This document shows, in pieces, positions 44,327 to 53,246 of a DNA stretch of 56,231 bases. The position numbers and the translations under genes were made by a program. Numbering within the stretch: position 1 is the stretch's first letter; each line of letters opens with the position of its first letter. Below the pieces are notes generated by a model that saw only the letters and a program-made list of their open reading frames with translations, did not search any database and was not told where the DNA came from. This DNA comes from Candidatus Zixiibacteriota bacterium. Its GTDB lineage: Bacteria; Zixibacteria; MSB-5A5; UBA10806; 4484-95. The stretch spans positions 1-56,231 of the forward strand of contig JAAEQD010000251.1 of the NCBI GenBank assembly GCA_024231855.1, written 5' to 3'.

Positions 44327-44726
44327 GAATATCAGAACGATAATTGCCGTAGCCGCTATTGTCATTTTTGGCGGTCTGGGAATATGGTCTTTAGTCGACA
44401 CGGCTACGCCTTATGTAGGTTTCGAACAGGCCAGAACCATGCCCAGAACCGTGCAGGTTATGGGCAAAGTAGAATTCGATCAAACGAATTACGACGAGAA
44501 AACCGGCGTGTTCTCGTTTATGATTACTGATGACAAAGGCGACAGGATGCAAGTAGATTACAGTGGGACAAAGCCCGGCAATTTCGAGCAGGCCGAATCG
44601 GTTGTTTGTATCGGTAAATTCGAGAATAACACATTTATCGCCAAAGATCTTTTAGTAAAATGTCCGTCAAAATACCAGGGGCAGGAATATCAGGAAAGTA
44701 GCGGCGGCCGGGCCGGGGACGCCTAA
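44319..44726 (+). CDS. ccmE: Haem chaperone CcmE, Cys (CXXXY) type
   Basis: The 135-residue protein has an N-terminal anchor (about 5-24) and a beta-barrel OB domain (VQVMGKVEFDQTNYDE, FSFMITDDKGDRMQVDYSG, NFEQAESVVCIGKF). The haem-binding motif is KCPSKYQ near 114-120. The usual HxxxY His is Cys, the CXXXY variant known from archaeal and some deltaproteobacterial System I* clusters that also lack CcmH. No ccmH is seen here, which agrees. The tail is short and polar. Confidence 0.93.
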   Translation: MPKNIRTIIAVAAIVIFGGLGIWSLVDTATPYVGFEQARTMPRTVQVMGKVEFDQTNYDEKTGVFSFMITDDKGDRMQVDYSGTKPGNFEQAESVVCIGKFENNTFIAKDLLVKCPSKYQGQEYQESSGGRAGDA

Positions 44727-46912
44727 TGATATTAGGTACATATATTATGGCGTTAGCCACCGTAGCCGCTTTGTTATCGACAATCGGATACTTCATCGTT
44801 GCCCGCGGCAATAAGGCCTATGTCATTGCCGCCCGCTGGTCGTACTATCTGATGACAATCCTCGTTATTTTTGCCACTACATATTTAATCAGCCTTTTCT
44901 TGAATGATCGATTCGAGTTTTCGTACGTTGCCGGTTATTCATCATCCGACCTCTCGACCAATTTCAAGATTACCTCGCTCTGGGCCGGGCAGGAAGGTTC
45001 ATTCCTTCTCTGGGCTCTTCTGGGCGTCTTGTTGGGTTTATGGGTGAAATACAAGGCCAAAGAGCAGCTCGGTTGGGTGATGTTCTTTTATTTGTTTGGC
45101 CAGCTATTTCTATTCGTCCTGATGAATATCTCTTCGCCATTCGCGTTAAATCAGGTTGTTCCAGCCGATGGGCGCGGACTAAACCCGCTTCTGCAGAATT
45201 ACTGGATGCAAATACATCCGCCAATCATGTTTTTGGGTTACGCGGCAACGTTCATACCATTTGCTTTCGCCATGGCCGCGCTTGCCACGAAGCAGTATGA
45301 TCGATGGGTGAAACTGACATTTCCCTGGGCGATCTTTTCGGTATGCACCCTGGGCGCCGGTATATTCCTGGGCGGCTATTGGGCCTACGAAACGTTGGGC
45401 TGGGGTGGTTTCTGGGGCTGGGACCCGGTGGAGAATGCCTCATTGGTACCCTGGCTGGGCAGTATCGCGCTAATGCATGGCATGATAATCGAAAGACATC
45501 GCGGCGCTTTTAAGAAAACGAATCTCTTTATGGCTATTACCACATTCTTGATGGTGATATATGGCACTTTCCTGACCCGATCAGGAGTTTTGGCCGATTT
45601 CTCGGTGCATTCATTTGTCGATCTGGGCCTTAATGCTTACCTGGCGGTTTTCCTTGTCGGCTTTACGGTAATCTCCTATGGAATGCTCATCTATCGCGCG
45701 AAATCAATTAAATCAAGCGAGCCGGATAAATCTCCTGTGTCGAGGGAATTCATGGTTTATCTGGGCATGCTTTTCGTGATTCTTTCGGCGTTTCTTGTGT
45801 TGCTGGGCACCTCATCGCCGCTTCTAACCAAGTTGCTCGGCGATCCGTCGGCTGTAGATATATCTTTCTATACAATTACTAATATGCCCATTGGTATAAT
45901 CCTTGGCCTCATACTGGGTTTGTCGGGTATTTTCACGTGGAAAGCATCAGGTAGATCCGAGCTATTACGCAAATTGCCGTTACCTGTAATCATATCATTA
46001 GTATTGGTTATAGCCGCTTTATTTTTTGGCGTAACCAACGCGGTTCATTTACTATTTATATTTACCAGCGGCTTCGCCTTTATAGCGAACCTGATTCTTT
46101 TAATCAAGCGAATCAGACGGCAGGGAATTAAACGTCTTCAGGCTGATCTGACGCATACCGGTTTTGCCATAATGCTGCTTGGGATCATAATTTCCGCCGG
46201 TTATTCTTCCAGCGAAAAGGGCACTCTTGAATCAGGTATTCAAAAGGATATTCAGGGCTTTGGTATGACATTTCAGGGCACTCACAACATTTCGAAAGAC
46301 AGGGAAGAGGTTCATCTGGAAATCAGCCGGGGAGAAACGGTGTTTCAGGCAAACCCTGTTTTCGTCTGGAGTCAGCAGGGATTGGTTCGTAGCCCGTACA
46401 TCAAGAAATACCTTCTCTACGATTTATATATTTCGCCGGAAGAAATAAAAGAGCTGTCAGCATCAGACGACGTGAAGGCATTGACGCTTGCCATGGATAA
46501 AACCGAAAAATTAGATGAATACAATATTACTTTCAAAGAATTCGATACCGGCTCTCATATGCAGGGCGGAGCGATGTCAATCGGAGCGGTCCTAGAAATA
46601 GAATCTCCCTATGGCAAAACCTCTACGATTACGCCTCGTTACATCGTTACCGGAGCCGAAGAACCCGAGTTTGAGCCGGCTGGGATACCCGATACGGATT
46701 TAAATCTGTTCTTGCTAAAACTCAACGCGGATGAAGGTATGGTTATGCTGGGTATTACAGAAGCGGACAATGTCAATGAATTTAGCGCCAGGAAGGCGCT
46801 AATCGTCGAGGTTACCCGCAAGCCGCTTATAAATTTAGTTTGGCTGGGGCTAATTATGATAATATTCGGCTCGGCAATATCGGCTTATTGGCGAATCACC
46901 GAAGTTAAGTAA
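44726..46912 (+). CDS. ccmF: Cytochrome c haem lyase subunit CcmF
   Basis: The 728-residue multi-pass protein has the WWD domain in ETLGWGGFWGWDPVENASLV (about 221-240) and conserved His in MQIHPPIMFLGYA (about 161-173), with MHGMIIERHRG (about 250-260). The large C-terminal periplasmic domain (about 500-700) ends in a last membrane helix. It attaches haem to apocytochrome c. Its first base overlaps the ccmE stop. A hairpin (46947-46972) follows, and no ccmG or ccmH gene comes after. Confidence 0.95.
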   Translation: MILGTYIMALATVAALLSTIGYFIVARGNKAYVIAARWSYYLMTILVIFATTYLISLFLNDRFEFSYVAGYSSSDLSTNFKITSLWAGQEGSFLLWALLGVLLGLWVKYKAKEQLGWVMFFYLFGQLFLFVLMNISSPFALNQVVPADGRGLNPLLQNYWMQIHPPIMFLGYAATFIPFAFAMAALATKQYDRWVKLTFPWAIFSVCTLGAGIFLGGYWAYETLGWGGFWGWDPVENASLVPWLGSIALMHGMIIERHRGAFKKTNLFMAITTFLMVIYGTFLTRSGVLADFSVHSFVDLGLNAYLAVFLVGFTVISYGMLIYRAKSIKSSEPDKSPVSREFMVYLGMLFVILSAFLVLLGTSSPLLTKLLGDPSAVDISFYTITNMPIGIILGLILGLSGIFTWKASGRSELLRKLPLPVIISLVLVIAALFFGVTNAVHLLFIFTSGFAFIANLILLIKRIRRQGIKRLQADLTHTGFAIMLLGIIISAGYSSSEKGTLESGIQKDIQGFGMTFQGTHNISKDREEVHLEISRGETVFQANPVFVWSQQGLVRSPYIKKYLLYDLYISPEEIKELSASDDVKALTLAMDKTEKLDEYNITFKEFDTGSHMQGGAMSIGAVLEIESPYGKTSTITPRYIVTGAEEPEFEPAGIPDTDLNLFLLKLNADEGMVMLGITEADNVNEFSARKALIVEVTRKPLINLVWLGLIMIIFGSAISAYWRITEVK

Positions 46913-46946
46913 CCTAACTCCGGAAGCAATTATTACTTCAAATTAA

Positions 46947-46972
46947 AAGGGGCGCTCCTCAGGGCGCCCCTT
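46947..46972. terminator. Terminator between the convergent ccm operon and metallopeptidase-like gene
   Basis: AAGGGGCGC pairs with GCGCCCCTT around an 8-nt loop. The T-run is good in the minus direction (TTTTAATTT) and weak in the plus direction. Confidence 0.75.
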
Positions 46973-46991
46973 GTTGATACTGATTCAGCGT

Positions 46992-48806
46992 TTAGTCTTC
47001 GCAGTTTGGCCAGCCTGGAGGTGAATCTACTGGCAAATCTTCGGGTGTGGGCCAAGATGGAGCATAATCGGGGCAATACCCTAGGTAAGTCATGCCACGG
47101 AAATAACTGACCAGTTTAGTTACATCGCTGCCGATAATAATGCAGTCGCCGTTGGCATCAGCCGAACCCCAGAATCCATCCAGCAAGCAGGGCTGGCTGC
47201 TTGGCATACTCCTGAAGTAATTGACCAGGTAGGTTACATCACCACCGATTACCGTCGGCGGCCAGTTGCCATTAGCCATATTGACATCGCCGGGGAGGTA
47301 ACGCCAAACTTCACCACCCGTCGTATCAACAACGATATGATCGAGGATATCGGTGAAGTTTGCCGGTAGTTCGGGTATGCCGATAGTATAAGTGCCATAG
47401 ATATGACCAGCGAGAAAATCGCCTTGCGTATCAATAGTTAGCGTGATTTCTTCTCCGGCTGCCAGAATAGTATCACCGGGGATTGATAAAGGAATTTGAT
47501 CAACAATGTCATCCAGATTAGGGTAGTAAGCGGCCTCATCTAATATGCCGACACCGGATAGCACCAGCAATTCATCGGAATCATTAGTAAACGTAAATGT
47601 GTGCTCATAGGCTCCACCGCCAATATCAATCGGGAATCCGATTGTCCAACCATGAGCGGGAACCGCTATATTTTGCAAGGCCGTATTTGTCCATTCAATA
47701 TCGGCTAGACGTTTGGTATTCCAGCTTGTAAGCCATATGGTGGCATCGATCTCGACCCAGGTGCAAAACGGGATAGTCCCGCCGTTACAGTCCACATCGA
47801 CGGCGTGTTTACCGTTATCGGGATTATCGGTTGGGGCGGTACCGCCGATATTATTTACATCGCTGTGAGCGGGTTCCGGTTGTTCTCCTCTGTGGCCATT
47901 GACATTATCGAAAGCCGGCGCTTCGCCGACTTTGACTTCGACTTTCCAGCCGTTAATCTCTATATTATCCTCTTTCTGCCAGATTTTGAAATGTAAATCG
48001 GTAGCTCCCGAATCATACTCATCCTGATGAATTCTGAATGTTTCGTGCACTCGGACTCCGGTTTTTTTGCCTCCGGATGTTTTGCCCTTGGCCCATACAT
48101 TGTGCTCCATGATATTTTCATCGAGCGCGCTGGGCGTCCGGCGTTCCCCGGGTCCGATTGTTGGATTCATGAGATCGTCTGGATGAGTCCCCGGATCGGT
48201 ATGTGTACCCTGATTAGCAGGCGTTAGGGATCCGGTCGGTTCGCCCGGGTCGGGATTGGGATTATATGATCTTGATCCGCCCGGGTTTGCTGTGACGTTG
48301 TCACTGAACCGCTGGCAGTTCACTGTAAATCCCAGGGCATGGGCTATTTCATGATTCGCGACCGTGTAGAAGTCAAATTCATCTTCCGGAACGGGAGGCA
48401 ATAGGCCATAGTACCAATTAACGGCGGCATTGCTATTGAACCTTATTCTGGCGGATGTCGGCCTACCATTGGCATCGTATCCGAAATTATCCGTGACACC
48501 CAGCGTCGTTAATTCAGGATCGTCTCTATCCAGAAGGGCCCGCATCAACTCGGCGTCGGGGGTAAAATAAGGATAACGAAGCGTTCCCATATCTTCCATG
48601 TTGAATTCAAGTTGAACAACGTGATCAGGCGGGCCGAATGCCGGAAGCCGTCCTTCCCAAAGGCTGATTTTCTCATTAATTACGGCCTGCTGGGCGGAAT
48701 CAAGATTGCCCCAGTTACTTACCTGGATATCAACGGCGCCGGCCACCGACCACCAACAAAGAAGCGATAAGCTAAGAGAAATTACTATAATCTTTGATAT
48801 TCTCAT
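46992..48806 (-). CDS. Secreted metallopeptidase-like protein with dockerin-like module and WPTPEDLP tail
   Basis: The 604-residue exported protein has a signal peptide (1-24, ending VAGA) and CGGAGAG before the ATG. ANHEIAHALGF at about 148-158 is the HExxHxxGF core of metzincin-like zinc peptidases, but the third ligand expected three residues after the Gly (HExxHxxGxxH) is not His; the run reads GFTVNCQRF. Another residue may serve, or it may bind rather than cleave. The central part (about 240-480) is beta-rich with no known motif. The dockerin-like pair (YLPGDVNMANGNWPPTVIGG to SADANGDCIIIGSDVTKLV) lies near 508-575 and the tail is WPTPEDLPVDSPPGWPNC. It is the only member of the exported family here with an enzyme-like motif. 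Confidence 0.85.
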   Translation of the reverse strand: MRISKIIVISLSLSLLCWWSVAGAVDIQVSNWGNLDSAQQAVINEKISLWEGRLPAFGPPDHVVQLEFNMEDMGTLRYPYFTPDAELMRALLDRDDPELTTLGVTDNFGYDANGRPTSARIRFNSNAAVNWYYGLLPPVPEDEFDFYTVANHEIAHALGFTVNCQRFSDNVTANPGGSRSYNPNPDPGEPTGSLTPANQGTHTDPGTHPDDLMNPTIGPGERRTPSALDENIMEHNVWAKGKTSGGKKTGVRVHETFRIHQDEYDSGATDLHFKIWQKEDNIEINGWKVEVKVGEAPAFDNVNGHRGEQPEPAHSDVNNIGGTAPTDNPDNGKHAVDVDCNGGTIPFCTWVEIDATIWLTSWNTKRLADIEWTNTALQNIAVPAHGWTIGFPIDIGGGAYEHTFTFTNDSDELLVLSGVGILDEAAYYPNLDDIVDQIPLSIPGDTILAAGEEITLTIDTQGDFLAGHIYGTYTIGIPELPANFTDILDHIVVDTTGGEVWRYLPGDVNMANGNWPPTVIGGDVTYLVNYFRSMPSSQPCLLDGFWGSADANGDCIIIGSDVTKLVSYFRGMTYLGYCPDYAPSWPTPEDLPVDSPPGWPNCED

Positions 48807-49207
48807 AATACTCTCCGATTAGATATACAAGATTCCTCATCATCGAAATTCTTTATCGCTGAAGCATTATCCAAATATTAGTTGAAAGATATTTCGATAT
48901 GAACTAGCTGTTTTTCGACTTAGTGAAAATACTCATATTCAAAATATAACTCTTGTTAACGTTTACTATTTACATAAACACTCCTTTTAAAAAACGACCT
49001 GGTTTTCTGTTTTACTTCAAAGAAAGATCGGCTTAAATATTAAATTAAAAACTGCTGCTCATTTAGATTCAAAATTGTTTGCTTTAAATAATATTAATAT
49101 TTCTGTATTGATTTGTCAAATAATTTAAAACGGCCGTTCACCATAAGGTGAACGGCCGTTGAAAGAATACAACTCTCATTAAGAGTTGTCAGCAGTAAAA
49201 GCCTCTA
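48807..49207. other. AT-rich intergenic region
   Basis: The 401 nt between two leftward exported-protein genes contain the leader of the metallopeptidase-like gene and, at the right, the terminator of the 49208 gene. No frame or repeat of note was seen in the rest. Confidence 0.5.
49120..49160 (-). terminator. Terminator of the 49208-52612 gene
   Basis: A perfect 14-bp stem, AACGGCCGTTCACC with GGTGAACGGCCGTT, and a 4-nt loop; minus-strand continuation TTTTAAATTATTT. Confidence 0.85.
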
Positions 49208-52200
49208 CTAATCGCAGTTAGGCCATCCGGCCGGAGCTGATGGTGGCAAATCGTCCGATGTCGGCCAGCAAGGCGGATTATCGGGACAATTGGATGGATT
49301 ACCCATGCCACGGAAGTAGTTGACCAGTTTGGTCACGTCACTACCGATTACCATGCAGTCGCCGTTGGCATCAGCCGAAGCCCAGAATCCGTCAAGCGGA
49401 CAAGGATTACTGGAAGGCATACCGCGGAAGTAGTTGACCAGGAATGTCACGTCGCCGCCAATAACCATTGGAGGCCAGGCGCCATTAAACATGTTGACGT
49501 CGCCGGGCAGATATTCGAAGCAGCCACCGCTGCCTTCACCGGTCAGACAAATCGACATATCATATTCGGCCTGATCCCACATTGAATCGGGATCGGCAGA
49601 TTCATCGTACTGCCAGGACATTCCGTCACCGGAAAGACAGTTGTGCCACAGGAACCAGCAATTAGGATCGCCGGCACCTTGGATTGAAACCCAACCCTCG
49701 GTAAGGTTACAGTCTGTGGGCAGAACAACGTCGTACTGGTAAATTGGCCAACCGGCAAATGTATTGTAGGTATCGATTCCGGTTACAGGCATAGTATAAG
49801 TGCAAACCGGGCTGGCAATATCGGGAAGTCCGGTGCCATCGTCATTGTAGAATTGGATAGTGAATTCGATAGGAGCTTCATCGCAGGAATTCCAGGTGCC
49901 GTCATTATAAGCGGTTACGCCCCACCAGTGAACATCCTGGATAGGATCGTTAACGCCTCCGAAGTTTTCGAATACGGTCAGGAATTGACCTTCTTCGGAA
50001 ACAGCCGCGGTGCTACCGTCGGGAAGTTGGCCAAAGAGTACGTTATCTTCGGGGCAGACCAGGTCCATCGGGCAGTTGAAATCTACGCAATCCTGTTCGA
50101 GATACCACGTACCGCCAAGAGTCGTACATTCGTCTTCGGTATTCGTGGCAACACATACCTCATCAACACAGCAGGCGCCCAATAGATCTTCTCCGCAGAG
50201 AGGATAGAGATCGGCACATAATGTGTTAGGCATAAAGCGGTAGCCACCGGGGCAGTTTTCCGCGGGAAGATCATCAATACAGGTTCCGGCATCGTCATCA
50301 CAACAAGCGCCGGTGATTGAGGGTTCCTGATCGGAGAGACAGAAAGCCGCGTCCGCGATCGGATCTTGCGTGGTCCACTCGTTTGTACCAAGTAATTCGA
50401 AGATTTGAGTCACGCCTTGGCCTGTCTGAGCGTCTGTCAGAACCCATCCGGATTGGCCATAGCTGGCAAAATCGAGAATGGGGGCAACTTCCAACCAGTA
50501 TGTAACGCCACCGGTAAGTGTGACATTAACCGGAATAGTGAGTCTCCAGACATCGACAGCATCATCAACGAATCCGAAAGAAGTGACATTTACCGAATAG
50601 ATAACGCCACCGGGCATTAGTTCGGTATGATTACAATCGGTATCGCCGCTGATTGGCTTGCCACCCGGTTCATTCGGTGTGGAATCGGGCTGATCGGCGT
50701 AGATCGTAACCATTACGCCTTCATAATCGGCAGGAGTCGCGACAGGAGTCGCGTTCCAGTGACCCGTCCAGGCTGTTACGGTAAGAATGGTAATCGGGTC
50801 TGTTCCCGGAAGCACGAAGTCATCGGCTAAACCCGAAGCCATCGGATAGTAAGGATCACATTGAGTCGACGGCAGGGAACCCTGGGTTCCGGGACCGCCA
50901 TTCTGATAAATGGCATCCGGACAAGAGCCGCAAGAGAAATCATTACAGTCCTCACCCTCATACCATATACCACCCAGCATATCACAATCGACTTCGGCAT
51001 TTGTCGCCACGCATGTTACATTAACGCAGCAAGCGCCGAGCGGAGCTTCGCAGGGCGGATTAAGATCGGCGCACAAAGTAGCCGCTTCGAAACGGTTTCC
51101 TACCGGGCATTCCGCCAATTCAATTCCATCGTCGCAGGTCGCGTTATACATATCACAGCACGCGCCCGTAAGCGGAGTGCTCGTACCGGTCACGCAGATG
51201 CTCATATCGTAGCCCGCGTCGGCCCAGGAGTCACCAGCCATGTCATATTGCCAGGCTGAGATGTCACCATCGTTAGATGTGTGCCATAAGAACCAGCACG
51301 CGGGATCGCCGCCGGGATTGCCCTGGATTGAGATCCAGGCGCCCAGAGAGACATTGCAAGCGGGACTTATCGTCAAGTCATAACGATAAATCGGCCAGCC
51401 GGCGAAAAGCTCGCCGGTATCAAAGCCGGCTATGGATGGATTAAATGTGCAGATAGGAGCGCTGACATCCGGCATACCTGTGCCGTCATCGGGATAAATA
51501 ACTACTTCGAAATCTACCGGATCTTCGAAGCATTCAAGCCATCCAGCGCCATCGAAATAGCCTTTAACACCCCACCAGTGAAGGTCTGTGACCTCGCCGT
51601 TCACCCGGACATACTCGTAAATCTGGTAGCCGCCGTCGATATCGGCATTGGCGGCATTGGACCCATTTGGTTCCTGGGCGAAAATTGTTCCGTCCGGACA
51701 TATCATAGCATTTTCGGGGCAGGTGAATGTACCGCAATCCTGACCGGCGAACCAGCGGCCGCCATAAGTAGTAACGCATTCAAACAGGGTCGTAGTAGCT
51801 ATACAGTCTTGTTCCAAACAGCACGCGCCCACTTCAGCGACGTCGTCGGTGATTAAAATATCATCGAAATCATGCCGATCTCCATCGGTACCCTCATATC
51901 TGAAGGCAAACTGGACGTTGCTTTCGCCGACATAATCAGTCAACCAGAGCTGGCTATAGTTATATTCATAGTCGTTGAATAGCCCCATATCATCTTCGGA
52001 CCAGAGTGGTTGGGACCACGTTTGACCGCCGTCGATAGAACCCAAAATCGTTATATCAGCGGCATCGTAAACTACATTGTAGGTGTAGCCCGAGGCCCAC
52101 CAGAATCCCATGCGTAGTTGAGTAGTAGCGCTGGTAAAATCCAATGTAGGCGTGATCAACCACTCGTCCTGGTAAAGAGCTGCAACCGTATCCCATAAAC

Positions 52201-52612
52201 AGGCCGCCGAATAGGTTCCCGTATATGGATTATAATCCGATTGATCCCATGTGAGCCCGTTGACATTTGTTACAACCTGTGTCCAACCTGCCGGCAGGAA
52301 CGCGCCCTCAAATCCCTCGTTGAGATATTCCGTCGAAATCGTCGGCGGATCATAAGGGATATTTTGGCGATGAACCAGGGGTAATTTTGAATTACCGTTG
52401 CCATCGACCGTCAAAGCCGCACTCGGAGATACAATATCGGAAATGGGGGTTTCAGATGTTTTAGCCGATTCCCCAACTTCATGAGATAACGAGAGCGTGG
52501 ATTTGTCTATAATAGTACCATCCACGATGCTTTTCGCGGTATTGTCGGCATAAGCTGTAAGCCACGCGCCCAGAACCGCGAGAATTAAAATTGTCAAGAA
52601 AGTTTTCTTCAT
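49208..52612 (-). CDS. Large Cys-rich secreted protein with MAM-like N-domain, dockerin-like module and WPTSDDLP tail
   Basis: The 1134-residue relative of the 6570-10646 product has a signal peptide (1-22) and GGAGT before the ATG. The N-terminal part (about 95-265) is a choice-of-anchor J/MAM-like jelly roll (LNEGFEGAFLPAGW, then DEWLITPTLDF and SIDGGQTW), not present in its relative. After it come the units seen there: the WGVKGYFDGAGW / PDDGTGMPD.S.P.C / GWPIYRYD domain twice (about 300-480 and 880-1050), the GLADDFVLPG domain (about 590-770), and Cys-rich units of the GACC type between them. The dockerin-like pair is near 1055-1115 and the tail is CWPTSDDLPPSAPAGWPNC. No catalytic motif. 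Domain shuffling with the relatives is evident. Confidence 0.9.
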   Translation of the reverse strand: MKKTFLTILILAVLGAWLTAYADNTAKSIVDGTIIDKSTLSLSHEVGESAKTSETPISDIVSPSAALTVDGNGNSKLPLVHRQNIPYDPPTISTEYLNEGFEGAFLPAGWTQVVTNVNGLTWDQSDYNPYTGTYSAACLWDTVAALYQDEWLITPTLDFTSATTQLRMGFWWASGYTYNVVYDAADITILGSIDGGQTWSQPLWSEDDMGLFNDYEYNYSQLWLTDYVGESNVQFAFRYEGTDGDRHDFDDILITDDVAEVGACCLEQDCIATTTLFECVTTYGGRWFAGQDCGTFTCPENAMICPDGTIFAQEPNGSNAANADIDGGYQIYEYVRVNGEVTDLHWWGVKGYFDGAGWLECFEDPVDFEVVIYPDDGTGMPDVSAPICTFNPSIAGFDTGELFAGWPIYRYDLTISPACNVSLGAWISIQGNPGGDPACWFLWHTSNDGDISAWQYDMAGDSWADAGYDMSICVTGTSTPLTGACCDMYNATCDDGIELAECPVGNRFEAATLCADLNPPCEAPLGACCVNVTCVATNAEVDCDMLGGIWYEGEDCNDFSCGSCPDAIYQNGGPGTQGSLPSTQCDPYYPMASGLADDFVLPGTDPITILTVTAWTGHWNATPVATPADYEGVMVTIYADQPDSTPNEPGGKPISGDTDCNHTELMPGGVIYSVNVTSFGFVDDAVDVWRLTIPVNVTLTGGVTYWLEVAPILDFASYGQSGWVLTDAQTGQGVTQIFELLGTNEWTTQDPIADAAFCLSDQEPSITGACCDDDAGTCIDDLPAENCPGGYRFMPNTLCADLYPLCGEDLLGACCVDEVCVATNTEDECTTLGGTWYLEQDCVDFNCPMDLVCPEDNVLFGQLPDGSTAAVSEEGQFLTVFENFGGVNDPIQDVHWWGVTAYNDGTWNSCDEAPIEFTIQFYNDDGTGLPDIASPVCTYTMPVTGIDTYNTFAGWPIYQYDVVLPTDCNLTEGWVSIQGAGDPNCWFLWHNCLSGDGMSWQYDESADPDSMWDQAEYDMSICLTGEGSGGCFEYLPGDVNMFNGAWPPMVIGGDVTFLVNYFRGMPSSNPCPLDGFWASADANGDCMVIGSDVTKLVNYFRGMGNPSNCPDNPPCWPTSDDLPPSAPAGWPNCD

Positions 52613-52658
52613 AGGTTACTCCAAACAAATTTACTTGAGAATTACTTTTCCTGATTTC

Positions 52659-52681
52659 TTCCCTGATTTCCGTTGTCTAGA
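52659..52681 (-). promoter_or_regulatory. Leader motif shared with the 10646 gene
   Basis: The plus strand reads TTCCCTGATTTCCGTTGT then CTAGA, as at 10696-10717, and is located 47 nt upstream of the ATG at 52612. A further CCTGATT lies just beside it (52650). Confidence 0.45.
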
Positions 52682-52786
52682 GTTAATTCACTTCATACAC
52701 AAAAACTAGTGTGCCATGACACTAACTATCTAAGTAAGTATTAAGGAAATGCATTCAATGGTTTTGGCGGGCAACAAGCGGGTTTT

Positions 52787-52824
52787 CCTGATTACCTTTC
52801 CTGATTGCCACTCGCTTCTAATCC
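52787..52824 (-). repeat. Non-coding repeat, copy 2 (inverted copy of 6366-6414)
   Basis: On the minus strand it reads GGATTAGAAGCGAGT followed by two YAATCAGG-type units. It differs from copy 1 by a few bases and by lacking one 13-nt unit. Confidence 0.6.
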
Positions 52825-53157
52825 ATTACTGAGATAGAAGAAAAACGAACAAGTGTTAAGCGCAATCCTCACACTTGCCCAATATTTTTCATGCAAACTC
52901 CTTTCAAAAACGACTAAAGCTAACTTACCAACTATTAAATTACCTTAACTTTATTTTTGAATTGAAGAATTCTTGAAGAGTACCTCTTTTGCTGCTAATC
53001 CATAAGATGTCATACTAACTACATATATAACAGCAAATTGCCTAATTTGTCAAGCAATATTTTTGATTGGATGGCCGGTAAATCGAAAATAGCTGATTTT
53101 TCCCTAATCGACTCCGCTATAAAGATATCTTAAAAGCAGTTAATCCTTGAGATGATA

Positions 53158-53188
53158 TGAAAAAGGGGTGTTTTCTCAAACACCCCTT
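53158..53188 (-). terminator. Terminator of the 53247 gene
   Basis: AAGGGGTGTTT pairs with AAACACCCCTT around a 4-nt loop, followed on the minus strand by TTTTTCA. Confidence 0.9.
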
Positions 53189-53246
53189 ACTAGGCCATTT
53201 TGTATGGCCGCCTGTCATAAAACAAGCGACCATATATTCAATCGTA

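Larger units (their letters stand above)
52613..53246. other. Intergenic region with shared leader motif and repeat
   Basis: These 634 nt hold the leader motif at 52659-52681 shared with the 10646 gene, the non-coding repeat copy at 52787-52824 and the terminator of the 53247 gene. No supported gene. The middle (52830-53150) is AT-rich without visible structure. Confidence 0.55.
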
